From an uncultured Bdellovibrionales bacterium (GTDB lineage Bacteria; Bdellovibrionota; Bdellovibrionia; Bdellovibrionales; Bdellovibrionaceae), in assembly GCA_903926205.1 (NCBI GenBank), contig CAIYID010000043.1, positions 1 through 56,172 on the forward strand: DNA of 56,172 nt, written 5' to 3'. A program made the position numbers and the translations under genes. The notes below the pieces were generated by a model. The model saw only the letters and a program-made list of their open reading frames with translations. It had not been told where the DNA came from and made no database searches. The first letter of the stretch is position 1. Each line of letters starts with the position of its first letter. This document shows positions 40,940 through 49,046 of the stretch, in pieces.

Positions 40940-41668
40940 ATGTTCAAAGCCCTTTTTATTATAGGAACGGCAATAGCGAGCTCACTAGCGATGGCTCTCA
41001 GCTTTGATGCTGATGTTCCTGTTACGATCAAAATGCAAATGGAGGCCGACTTGGCTTTCATCGGTGGGATTCAGGGCTCCGGTCAAACGGCCCTGCATAA
41101 AGAGGTCTTTGGAGACGTCTCCGGTATCACTTATAAAAAATTTTTCGAATCACATATTCAAACAGTGGGAATAAGTTATTGTCGGAATGGATTACCTGTT
41201 GCTTGCGTGTTTCCTACAATAAATGAAAATAAATTATTTCTTACGCAAAATTTCGTGAAATTGAGTATTCCACAGACTGCACGGCTAATGGTGATTTATC
41301 ATGAGTCACGACATGCAGAAAAAGAGAATAAACTTTTAGCGAAAGATATTGGTTTTTCTCCAAATTGGCCTCATGCAAATTGCCCTATTCCTTTTCTAGA
41401 TAACCAGGGAAGAGATAAAACAATTATGAAATCAGGTGAAAAATTAGAAGGCTTGCCGGCTTGTGATACAAGCGCCTATGGATCTTACGGATCTTCGACT
41501 ATTTTATTTAAAAATTTATCGAAATTTTGCCGCAATTGCAGCGACAAGATAAAAATGGATGCAGATATGTTCGCTTCAGATCAATTAAGCCGGATTAGCG
41601 ATGCGGGCTCATTAAAATCCATGCTTGTTGACTTTAATGAAGCCAGGCTCGAGGGCTACGCAGAGTAA
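40940..41668 (+). CDS. Secreted HExxH protein, paralogue B
   Basis: A 242-residue protein clearly duplicated from paralogue A: the same signal peptide style (MFKALFIIGTAIASSLAMA), the same motif YHESRHAE (H121-H125), the same NWPH-x-x-CP block (H145) and GSYGSSTILFKN. All six cysteines are conserved. A 10-residue insertion (within KLLAKDIGFSPNWPH) lies between the motif and NWPH. ATG 40940 follows GAGGAATTA and is preferred to an in-frame codon at 40925. Unlike paralogue A, its leader carries the 27-bp conserved element. A weak terminator follows. Confidence 0.75.
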   Translation: MFKALFIIGTAIASSLAMALSFDADVPVTIKMQMEADLAFIGGIQGSGQTALHKEVFGDVSGITYKKFFESHIQTVGISYCRNGLPVACVFPTINENKLFLTQNFVKLSIPQTARLMVIYHESRHAEKENKLLAKDIGFSPNWPHANCPIPFLDNQGRDKTIMKSGEKLEGLPACDTSAYGSYGSSTILFKNLSKFCRNCSDKIKMDADMFASDQLSRISDAGSLKSMLVDFNEARLEGYAE

Positions 41669-41698
41669 GTACAGTTCCAGTGGTTTCAGTTGTCAAAA

Positions 41699-41720
41699 CA
41701 GCGACCACGCTGACTTTTTT
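41699..41720 (+). terminator. Possible weak rho-independent terminator
   Basis: CAGCG (41699-41703) pairs with CGCTG (41708-41712) around ACCA. Six Ts start two bases later. The stem is only 5 bp but GC-rich, and it lies 30 bp after paralogue B and just before the end of the convergent gene. Confidence 0.45.
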
Positions 41721-41737
41721 ATCGGAACTTGTGCAGC

Positions 41738-42814
41738 TTATTTCTTTAAGAGAAAGACTAGGATTTCCTTCAAACCTTCTTCGGGATGAGGATGCTTTTC
41801 CAATGATTTGCAGTGGTCTAAGAAAACCGTCATGTCTTTGTTGCTTAAGTTATACAGCTGCTCGAAAAGGGACAAATCGGTCATATAGGTTTTGTAAATC
41901 AAAAGTCTTGCGTTGTTCAGTGGAATTTCTTGAAAGCGAGCATAGTGAGACGTTTGCATTTTTGGTAAAACATTCGTCTGGAATTTTTGCTGCACCATTT
42001 TGAATTTTTGAACTCGATCTTCTTCATTTTTTGGTGGATTGGACTGATACCACTGATCGAGGATCTTTAGCTCCTGAGAAATAAACTCTGAAAATAGTTT
42101 TTCATCTTCATTTTCTTGGTGAATCAATTTCAAGGTGGGAGAGTCGGCGCCCTCTTTATTGAGGTAAAATTTTTCAGTACCAAGATTCCCCACAAAAACA
42201 GCCAGACGCTCGTTAAAATCCGAAGAGTTTTTAATATAAAGAGTGGCATGAGTCGTCTCGTGAATGATGGTATTTACTAAATCGTGATCTCCGCTTCTTA
42301 ACATGGAAGAAAGCAAGGGATCGTTGAACCAGCCCAGAGTGCTAAAGGCGGAAACACCTCGAAGATAAGTGTCAAGACCTTGCTCCTGAAGTTCTTTTGC
42401 TTCTTCTTTGGCGTCTTCTTCGTTGAAATAACCTTTGTAAGGAACTTCTCCGACGAAAGGAAAAGACCATTTGAAATGAGTCAAATTCCATTTTGGCGCC
42501 GCACTGACAACATAAGAGACATAAGGCCGATCGAGGGCCACGTAAGTGGAATAGTTTTTTGTCGCCACAAGTTTCATTTTGCTCTCAGAAAAAGAGCGCG
42601 CTTCTTGGGCCAAAGCGAGTTTCCGCTTTTCTTCCTCAGTGATTTTTGGATTTTTGAGAGCCTCTTCCACGGGTACTCGATGCACCAAAATTGAGATCTC
42701 ACCATTGGCAGATTTTAGTAGGTATCCAATTTGACAGGCTGAAAGGGAACTGAGTAAAAACAATAAAAGCAGAAGTGAGAATGTTTTTTTCAGAGAGCGA
42801 TTTAGAAAATCCAC
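41738..42814 (-). CDS. Lipoprotein, putative aminopeptidase (PF10023-type)
   Basis: A 358-residue lipoprotein with signal peptide and lipobox LSAC (Cys27), so it is anchored to a membrane facing the periplasm. The zinc motif HETTH (185-189) with a downstream NERLAVFVGN (Glu202 as likely third ligand) and the FSTLGWFNDPLLSSM segment are typical of the putative aminopeptidase family PF10023. The substrate is unknown, though the family is peptidase-like. It overlaps the barrel protein gene upstream by 13 bases and so is likely co-translated with it. Confidence 0.85.
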   Translation of the reverse strand: MDFLNRSLKKTFSLLLLLFLLSSLSACQIGYLLKSANGEISILVHRVPVEEALKNPKITEEEKRKLALAQEARSFSESKMKLVATKNYSTYVALDRPYVSYVVSAAPKWNLTHFKWSFPFVGEVPYKGYFNEEDAKEEAKELQEQGLDTYLRGVSAFSTLGWFNDPLLSSMLRSGDHDLVNTIIHETTHATLYIKNSSDFNERLAVFVGNLGTEKFYLNKEGADSPTLKLIHQENEDEKLFSEFISQELKILDQWYQSNPPKNEEDRVQKFKMVQQKFQTNVLPKMQTSHYARFQEIPLNNARLLIYKTYMTDLSLFEQLYNLSNKDMTVFLDHCKSLEKHPHPEEGLKEILVFLLKK

Positions 42815-43395
42815 GAGAGCCCAGCTCTTCCGTTGATATCTTGAGCTGTGCTATTATTGTCAATTGGCGTGATGACAACATCATAACCCATCTTCAAAGC
42901 GACGGCATCGGTGATGAAAAATTTCAGGCCGACTCCATAATCCGGAGCCCAGCCCGTGTAAGGGCCGACTGTCCACGGAGGATTATTGTCAATTTGTGTG
43001 GACTGAGTTTTATTAATATAGCCGGCTCCACCTTTAATGTAAGGTTGAAAAGACGCCTTACGATCTCCAAAAACATAAATCAGATCTAATCCGTAAATGT
43101 TAGCCACCTGTGAAGTTGTACGAACGGAGGTGCTTGATGCTGAAGCGTTTTGCTCTTTTTTAACTAAGAGTGAATTTGTGTAGCTGAGCTCAATAGCGAC
43201 TTGATCCCAAAAATAGAGACTGACAGAACCTGTGGTTCCTTGTTGCTCGATATTATTCAGAGTGTCCACCGCGGATTTTTTATAAAGGTAGTTCACGCCA
43301 AGCTCCGTGTACATGGCCTGAGCTTGTGAAAAAGGGATGAGCGTAAAAACAAAAAAAGAAGAAAAAATAAGGGCAATTAAGTTTGGTTGCTTCAT
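42802..43395 (-). CDS. Outer-membrane beta-barrel protein
   Basis: A 197-residue protein with a signal peptide (SSFFVFTLIPFSQAQA) and eight or so amphipathic strands (YTELGVNYLYKKS, VAIELSYTNSL, FQPYIKGGAGY, YGVGLKFFITDAVALKMGYD), ending GRAGLSWIF with the terminal Phe required for barrel insertion. It resembles the OmpW/OmpA-like small barrels. Pore function or ligand is unknown. The gene overlaps the PF10023 lipoprotein gene by 13 bases, so the two products may work together in the outer membrane. Confidence 0.82.
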   Translation of the reverse strand: MKQPNLIALIFSSFFVFTLIPFSQAQAMYTELGVNYLYKKSAVDTLNNIEQQGTTGSVSLYFWDQVAIELSYTNSLLVKKEQNASASSTSVRTTSQVANIYGLDLIYVFGDRKASFQPYIKGGAGYINKTQSTQIDNNPPWTVGPYTGWAPDYGVGLKFFITDAVALKMGYDVVITPIDNNSTAQDINGRAGLSWIF

Positions 43396-43435
43396 CCCTA
43401 TTATGTTAGCAACTTTTCATTCGGAGACATGGGAA

Positions 43436-44308
43436 TTATTGTCGAACCAGGACTTTGGGATCGTATTCGACGGTGAGGGACCATTTAAAGCGAATCAAGC
43501 CATCGGGATCAATTTTTTCCCGAGGAGGATTGGGGATGATGCCAACTCGCTTAAAGCTACTGGATGCAACATAATCCAATTCAGGAATTCCGGAAGGTTT
43601 TAATAGATGTATTGAGTGCACTTGGCCACCAGGTAAAAACCAGGCTTCTAATATAGTGGTAAATCGATTTTGTGAATTAGCCCTAATGCTGGGAGGCGGA
43701 CGGTTCAAAACGGATTGAACCATGGGCGCCCATTCATTCCACAATAGTTCTTGGGCACGCGAAAAATAAGAGTAAAACAAGTAGTGATCTGTATCCACGG
43801 AGGTGATCTCTCCGACTTGAATTTCGCTCGGAAGATCTTCGGAGATTGTTGAAAAACCCCGCTCTTGAGTGTGCATAGCTTGACGTGCGGTAGGAATCGC
43901 AATTTTCTTAGGCAAAAATTTTTCGAAACCTTTCATGTCGAGTTCTTTACTGGCGGAAATTTCAGATGATGATTTTTCTTGTTTCGGTTGAGAGTCCACG
44001 GATTTTTGCGACCGATTTTTTGTCAGACCAGAGCGTTGAGCGCGAAGTTGTTCTTTCACGTGTTGAGTTTTCTCAGAGAAAAATCGCAAATGATCCTTTT
44101 CCGTTTGCGACACTTGGTTGTCTGGTAACTGAGAAGAGCGAATCACTGGTAGTGAATTGGCTGTTTTTTGCGGAGACTCGATAATGTCAAATTTAAGTGG
44201 AGCGTCGGGAAGTTTTGGAGTCGGGAGAAGGGCCGCTAGAATAATAATGGCCAGATGGACCAAAATACTTCCAACAAAGCCACTCACAAATTTAGAATCG
44301 TCTTGCAT
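43436..44308 (-). CDS. TonB-like energy-transducer protein
   Basis: A 290-residue protein with one N-terminal transmembrane helix (FVGSILVHLAIIILAALLP), a Ser/Gln/Lys-rich linker and a C-terminal beta domain. AWFLPGGQVHSIHLLKPSGIPELDYVA matches the TonB C-terminal fold (the V-x-L-xx-SSG-xx-LD pattern). TonB delivers proton-motive energy to outer-membrane receptors; the ExbB/ExbD partners are not in the window. The linker is less proline-rich than in classical TonB, so a role in another energised envelope system is possible. It lies 40 bp upstream of the barrel gene on the same strand. Confidence 0.75.
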   Translation of the reverse strand: MQDDSKFVSGFVGSILVHLAIIILAALLPTPKLPDAPLKFDIIESPQKTANSLPVIRSSQLPDNQVSQTEKDHLRFFSEKTQHVKEQLRAQRSGLTKNRSQKSVDSQPKQEKSSSEISASKELDMKGFEKFLPKKIAIPTARQAMHTQERGFSTISEDLPSEIQVGEITSVDTDHYLFYSYFSRAQELLWNEWAPMVQSVLNRPPPSIRANSQNRFTTILEAWFLPGGQVHSIHLLKPSGIPELDYVASSSFKRVGIIPNPPREKIDPDGLIRFKWSLTVEYDPKVLVRQ

Positions 44309-44505
44309 AATTTTACCGCGCCCAAAGTCTCAATATAGGACAGATGTGCGGTCAAAAAAAGGAAAAAGCCGCCCAATCGAATAGGTTCTTTATTGATTTA
44401 AATGATAGGCAACTCGCATTAGACGCTCTTTGGAAAGATTACCTTAAGTGACTCAAGTTTGGACAAAAACGACCGATAGTAAAGAGTGAACAAAATGGGG
44501 GTCAA

Positions 44506-45018
44506 ATGGGGAATGTTGTCGATATTAATGCTCGTCTAAAGCTTCGTAAATCTTCAGCTTTTATGAATTCTGATGGATCGGCCGCCGTGGTTGATATTGG
44601 AGTTGAGCGTGATCGCATGATTAAAGAAGATCGACGGGAGGTTCGACGGACGATTCTCACAGAGTTTATTTCGGTTCACGCGGTTGTTCCCAATCGAGGT
44701 GTCATGCGTGTCATGCTTTATGACGTGACAGAAGGTGGATTGGCTTTTGATTTGGAAAACGAAAAAGGTCATTACAACGTGGGTGATGAAGTTGAGCTTC
44801 GTGTTTATTTGAATCACCAAACTTATTTTAAAATTGAAACCAAAGTCGCTCATATTACAGATTCAAAAAACGAAGCGTCTGTTCGTCACGGATGTGAGTT
44901 TATTCGTGATTCGATAAATAGCGAAGCTCTTTCCCATTTTGTAAAATTCATGGAGTCCGTGACAGCAAGCCTCCGTCGAGATGGCGGAGAAATATTAGTT
45001 ACAAAAATTAATTCATAA
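44506..45018 (+). CDS. PilZ-domain protein (c-di-GMP receptor candidate)
   Basis: A 170-residue cytoplasmic protein. A PilZ domain begins at about residue 42 with the arginine motif DRREVRR, followed by D73-V-T75-E-G-G78 (the D/N-x-S/T-x-x-G motif) and HGCEFI near the end. These are the residues that hold c-di-GMP. The output is unknown, since no other domain is attached. It could respond to the FHA-GGDEF cyclase at 36.4 kb. The start follows a GGGGTCAA sequence and 197 bp of non-coding DNA. Confidence 0.85.
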   Translation: MGNVVDINARLKLRKSSAFMNSDGSAAVVDIGVERDRMIKEDRREVRRTILTEFISVHAVVPNRGVMRVMLYDVTEGGLAFDLENEKGHYNVGDEVELRVYLNHQTYFKIETKVAHITDSKNEASVRHGCEFIRDSINSEALSHFVKFMESVTASLRRDGGEILVTKINS

Positions 45019-45122
45019 CGCGGTGGCTGTGACTCGCTAGACAAAAGAATTGCTCGACAGGTTTCCTTCATCTTTGTCAAACTGAAGAAGTCGTTAATAA
45101 CGATTCATCAGGAGGAAACTTT

Positions 45123-46499
45123 TTGGCACAAGAAAAATCCCCAAACGGAAATGCAAACGGAAATGCAAACGGAACTGCCAGCGGACAAAAAACGAAACGA
45201 AAAAAGATTGTTCTAGATACCAACGTCATCTTGTTTGATGCCTTTGCTATCACAAAGTTCAAAGATTCTGATGTCCATATCCCGATTTCAGTCATCGAAG
45301 AAGTTGATCGCTTTAAGCGAGATCCGGGTGAGAATGGGCGTAATGCGCGGCAATTTTCACGCTTTGTCGATATGCTTCGGGAGAAAGGCTCCCTGGCGGC
45401 AGGCGTTCAGTTAGAAAATTCTGATGCCTATGTCTACATCAATACTGATTATCAATTGAGTGGTCTTCCGAGTGAATTCGACCAAGGGAAAGCTGATAAC
45501 AGAATTTTAGCAACGGCCATGGCTTTGCAAAAACAGCATCCAAGAAATAAAGTGGAATTGATCACTAAAGATACCAATCTTCGAATTAAGGCCGATGTTC
45601 TTGGTGTGAATTCAAAAGACTATGAACCCGAAGGAAATTCTGATGAAGAATTGTATGAAGGGTATCAGGAACTCAATTTGACTCCAGCGCAAATTGATCA
45701 GTTTTATCGAGAGAAAAAAGTTAACGTCGATATTAAACTTGTGGCCAACCAGTACATTATTATGAAGGACTCCTCGAATCCAAATCACAGTGCCATTGGA
45801 CGTTACAGTATCAAAGAAACAGCAGTGGTACCACTCGTGACTGCAACGAATGGAATTTGGGGAATTCAGGCTCGCAATGTGGAACAAAGCTTCGCTTTGG
45901 ACTGTTTGCTGAACGATGAAATATTATTTGTTTCATTGGTGGGTAAGGCCGGAACGGGTAAAACCTTGCTAGCAATAGCGGCAGGCTTGCACAAAACTTT
46001 GGATGAAGGTGTTTTTCAAAGATTATTGGTTAGTCGACCAATTTTCCCAATGGGACGCGACATCGGTTACTTGCCAGGGGACATTGAGCAAAAATTGAAC
46101 CCTTGGATGCAGCCAATTTTTGATAACGTGGAATTTTTGATGGGTGCGGATAAAAAAGCAGCAGGGCGAGCTCAAGAATTGATCAATCAAGGAATGTTGA
46201 ATATTGAACCCCTGACCTATATTCGTGGACGCAGTATTCCGAAACAATATTTGATTGTGGATGAAGCTCAGAACTTGACTCCTCATGAGGTCAAAACAAT
46301 TATTACGCGCGCTGGTCGTGGCACAAAAGTTGTTTTGACTGGGGACGTTTATCAGATTGATAATCCCTACATCGATTCAGCAAACTCCGGTTTAACTTAT
46401 GCGGTGGAAAAGTTTAAAGGCCACGGCATCGCGGCTCACGTTACACTGACCAAAGGTGAAAGATCTGAGTTAGCGGAATTGGCATCCAATATTTTGTAA
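45123..46499 (+). CDS. PIN-PhoH protein (RNase-coupled ATPase)
   Basis: A 458-residue fusion of an N-terminal PIN nuclease domain (VLDTNVILFDAFAI with acidic Asp32, then about 30-190) and a C-terminal PhoH ATPase (Walker A GKAGTGKTLLA near residue 275, Walker B LIVDEAQN near 378, then TRAGRGTKVVLTGD). Such PhoH2/YlaK-type proteins unwind and cut RNA. The start is a TTG at 45123, strongly supported by AGGAGG 8 bases before it. The N-terminal linker has repeated Asn-Gly-Asn-Ala units. It stands between a PilZ gene and a MaoC gene, 14 bp before the latter. Confidence 0.93.
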   Translation: MAQEKSPNGNANGNANGTASGQKTKRKKIVLDTNVILFDAFAITKFKDSDVHIPISVIEEVDRFKRDPGENGRNARQFSRFVDMLREKGSLAAGVQLENSDAYVYINTDYQLSGLPSEFDQGKADNRILATAMALQKQHPRNKVELITKDTNLRIKADVLGVNSKDYEPEGNSDEELYEGYQELNLTPAQIDQFYREKKVNVDIKLVANQYIIMKDSSNPNHSAIGRYSIKETAVVPLVTATNGIWGIQARNVEQSFALDCLLNDEILFVSLVGKAGTGKTLLAIAAGLHKTLDEGVFQRLLVSRPIFPMGRDIGYLPGDIEQKLNPWMQPIFDNVEFLMGADKKAAGRAQELINQGMLNIEPLTYIRGRSIPKQYLIVDEAQNLTPHEVKTIITRAGRGTKVVLTGDVYQIDNPYIDSANSGLTYAVEKFKGHGIAAHVTLTKGERSELAELASNIL

Positions 46500-46513
46500 G
46501 GGAAGGATCGCTG

Positions 46514-46924
46514 ATGTTTAAAGCTGGAGACGTTGTTTCGGAGTCCGTAACAATCACGGATGAGATGGTGCAACTTTTTGCAAAATGTTCCGGCGATTTT
46601 AATCCGATTCATATGGATGAAGAGTACGCAAAAAAAACACGATTTGGTCGTCGTATCGCTCATGGTATGTTATCTGCGGGGCTAATTTCACGAGTACTTG
46701 CAATGAAATTAGGTACAGGTGGAATTTATTTGGGACAAACTCTCAAATTTTTGAAACCTGTTTTTATCGGAGACACTGTCACCGTCGAAATCACAGTGAC
46801 TTCACTCAGAGAAGAGCGAGGCATTGCCTTGATGGCAACCGTAGTAAGAAATCAGTCAGGTGAAACTGTCGTCAAGGGTGAAGCGACGATCATGGTTGCA
46901 AAGGCTTTAGGTGAAAAACCTTAA
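46514..46924 (+). CDS. MaoC-family (R)-enoyl-CoA hydratase-like protein
   Basis: A 136-residue single hot-dog protein of the MaoC/PhaJ type, which hydrates trans-2-enoyl-CoA to (R)-3-hydroxyacyl-CoA. The catalytic Asp and His are in SGDFNPIHMDEEYA; RRIAHGMLSAGLISRVLA and the C-terminal beta-strands complete the family pattern. It may supply beta-oxidation, fatty-acid or polyhydroxyalkanoate routes; no phaC is in the window. GGAAGGATCGCTG provides the ribosome-binding site. It converges with lipB, 11 bp between stops. Confidence 0.9.
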   Translation: MFKAGDVVSESVTITDEMVQLFAKCSGDFNPIHMDEEYAKKTRFGRRIAHGMLSAGLISRVLAMKLGTGGIYLGQTLKFLKPVFIGDTVTVEITVTSLREERGIALMATVVRNQSGETVVKGEATIMVAKALGEKP

Positions 46925-46935
46925 GCCTAAAAGTT

Positions 46936-47607
46936 CTAAAACAAAAACTGTTGTTTGAGTGCAGAAATTAATTCTGCTTTGAATTCCTGACGATTGACGG
47001 GTCGACCTGTGAGATCTTCCAGATTTGTCATCACATCGCTTTTAAAACCACAAGGATTGAGGCCTTGAAAAGCCTTTGGATCATGATCTAAATTGATCGC
47101 GGCTCCATGGAAAGTGATCCATTTTCTAACGGCAAGGCCAAGTGAAGCGATTTTCTTGGCATCGACCCAGACGCCCGTTTCATCTGTACCTGAATCTTCG
47201 ATAGATTTTTTTTGGAAAGTTTTTCCAGTGGAATCTACTCCAAATTTTTTTAGTGTATTGACGATGCTTGATTCCAGGGCACGGAGAAACCATCCGATAT
47301 CTTGTTTCGGAAATTTATTTTTCGAATGATTCAAGTTGATGATGGGGTAAACCATCAACTGACTTGGTCCGTGATAGGTCGCGCGCCCGCCGCGGGAGAC
47401 TTCGATGATCGGTCCATTCCAAGCAAAAACATCGCCGGGCTCGGTTTTGCGACCCAAAGTTACCACTGGAGAATGCGAGCACAGGATCAGACAGCCACGG
47501 GCTGATTGTTGATGAATTTTTTCTAAGAGATTTTCTTGCTTCGTCAGGGCCTGCTGATAATCAATCAGGCCCCAATCGCTGATTTCAATGAGTGACATCT
47601 TTTCCAT
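46936..47607 (-). CDS. lipB: Octanoyl-ACP:protein octanoyltransferase
   Basis: A 223-residue enzyme that transfers octanoate from acyl carrier protein to the lipoyl domains of GcvH and E2. RGGRATYHGPSQLMVYPI and GVWVDAKKIASLGLAVRKWITFHGAAIN hold the active-site Lys and histidines; the catalytic Cys is in GLNPCGF. The chosen start (47607) overlaps the lpd stop by 23 bases; MSLIEIS at 47598 is equally possible. It is last of the lipA-E2-lpd-lipB group, so cofactor synthesis and its users share a transcript. Confidence 0.95.
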   Translation of the reverse strand: MEKMSLIEISDWGLIDYQQALTKQENLLEKIHQQSARGCLILCSHSPVVTLGRKTEPGDVFAWNGPIIEVSRGGRATYHGPSQLMVYPIINLNHSKNKFPKQDIGWFLRALESSIVNTLKKFGVDSTGKTFQKKSIEDSGTDETGVWVDAKKIASLGLAVRKWITFHGAAINLDHDPKAFQGLNPCGFKSDVMTNLEDLTGRPVNRQEFKAELISALKQQFLF

Positions 47608-49045
47608 TTTTTACAGAACGCAAAGGTTTCTGGATCACATGAATAGCATGACCAAGGGTCGCTTCGGCGGCTTCCATCATGGTTTCACCCAGAGTTGGGT
47701 GAGGGTGAATCGTGAGAGCCAAATCTTCCAGTCGGGCACCCATTTCAACAGCCAAGATGGCTTCAGAAATAAGGTTACTGGCCTCTGGGCCAACGATGTG
47801 AACTCCCAGTAAAATATGGGTTTTTGCATCAGCAATCATTTTCACAAAGCCATCGGTCTCCATCATCGAAACCGCGCGCCCATTAGCAGCGAACGGAAAC
47901 TTTGAAATCAAAAGATCATTGAAGCCTTGTGCCTTCGCTTCGATTTCAGTCATTCCTGCAGAGGAAATTTCTGGATCTGTGAACACAACAGCGGGCACGG
48001 ATTTCACATCATAAACACGATTCATTCCACTCAAGACTTCGGCCACCAAAACTCCTTCGTAGGAAGCTTTGTGCGCTAACATTGGTTGGCCACAAATGTC
48101 TCCGATGGCGAAAATGTGAGAAACATTGGTGCGGCGCTGAGCATCGACTTTAATAAAACCACGTTCGTCCAATTGCAAACCTGCAGCTTTCAAATTCATT
48201 TGATCTGAATTTGGTTTGCGACCAACGGTCACCAGAACTTTTTCAGCCTTCAGTGTTTGTTCTTTTCCACTAGCTTCAATAGTGATTTCAAACTCAGTTC
48301 CTGATTTTTTCTGACTTTTGGCCTTGGCATTGGTCAGGATTTTCACGCCTTGTTTTGTGAGTTTGCGACTCACGATTTGAGCGCATTCAGGGTCAACCAC
48401 ACCGTTTAAAACCGCGGGAGTGGCTTCCACCACAGTCACCTGTGTGCCGAGCTTGCTCAAAATTCCAGTGATTTCTAAACCAATGTAGCCACCGCCAATA
48501 ACGACAAGAGATTTTGGAATTTGATCGAGCGCCAAGGCTCCCGTGGACGACAGAATATCTTTTTCATCAAATTTAAAACCTGGAATTTCAATCGGGCGAG
48601 AGCCCGTTGCAATCACAAAGTTTTTTGCCGTGATCACCTCGGTTTGAGTGGTATTGTCTGCTTTGGATTTAAAAGAAAGCTCTTTTGAGTTTTTAAACTC
48701 GGCGTCTCCCATCAAAACGGTAACACCATTCGCTTTTAAGAGCTGGTTCACCCCTCCGCTCATCTTGTCGCAGACGGACTGTTTCCAGCTGACAAGTTTT
48801 TTCATGTCGACGGAAATGTCTTTGATATTGATCCCCATGGTTGCGGAATCATGTTCGGCTTTGTGCAAAAAGTGAGTGGCCGAGATCAGGGCTTTCGAAG
48901 GAATGCAGCCCACGTTCAGGCATACTCCGCCTAGAAATTCTCTTTCAATCACGGCTGTTTTAAGACCAAGTTGTGCGGCACGAATGGCAGAGACATATCC
49001 GCCAGGACCCGCGCCAATCACAACGACGTCAAAATTTTGAGACAT
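47585..49045 (-). CDS. lpdA: Dihydrolipoyl dehydrogenase (E3 / L protein)
   Basis: A 486-residue flavoprotein that reoxidises dihydrolipoyl groups with NAD. It has the FAD motif VVVIGAGPGGYVSAIRAAQ, the redox disulphide GGVCLNVGCIPSK, the NAD motif VVIGGGYIGLEI, and the C-terminal active-site His-Glu pair in TIHPHPTLGETMMEA, all normal. The gene starts 1 bp after the E2 stop. It serves the E2 complex encoded beside it and very likely also the glycine cleavage system, since no other E3 gene is in the window. Confidence 0.97.
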   Translation of the reverse strand: MSQNFDVVVIGAGPGGYVSAIRAAQLGLKTAVIEREFLGGVCLNVGCIPSKALISATHFLHKAEHDSATMGINIKDISVDMKKLVSWKQSVCDKMSGGVNQLLKANGVTVLMGDAEFKNSKELSFKSKADNTTQTEVITAKNFVIATGSRPIEIPGFKFDEKDILSSTGALALDQIPKSLVVIGGGYIGLEITGILSKLGTQVTVVEATPAVLNGVVDPECAQIVSRKLTKQGVKILTNAKAKSQKKSGTEFEITIEASGKEQTLKAEKVLVTVGRKPNSDQMNLKAAGLQLDERGFIKVDAQRRTNVSHIFAIGDICGQPMLAHKASYEGVLVAEVLSGMNRVYDVKSVPAVVFTDPEISSAGMTEIEAKAQGFNDLLISKFPFAANGRAVSMMETDGFVKMIADAKTHILLGVHIVGPEASNLISEAILAVEMGARLEDLALTIHPHPTLGETMMEAAEATLGHAIHVIQKPLRSVKNGKDVTH

Positions 49046-49046
49046 A

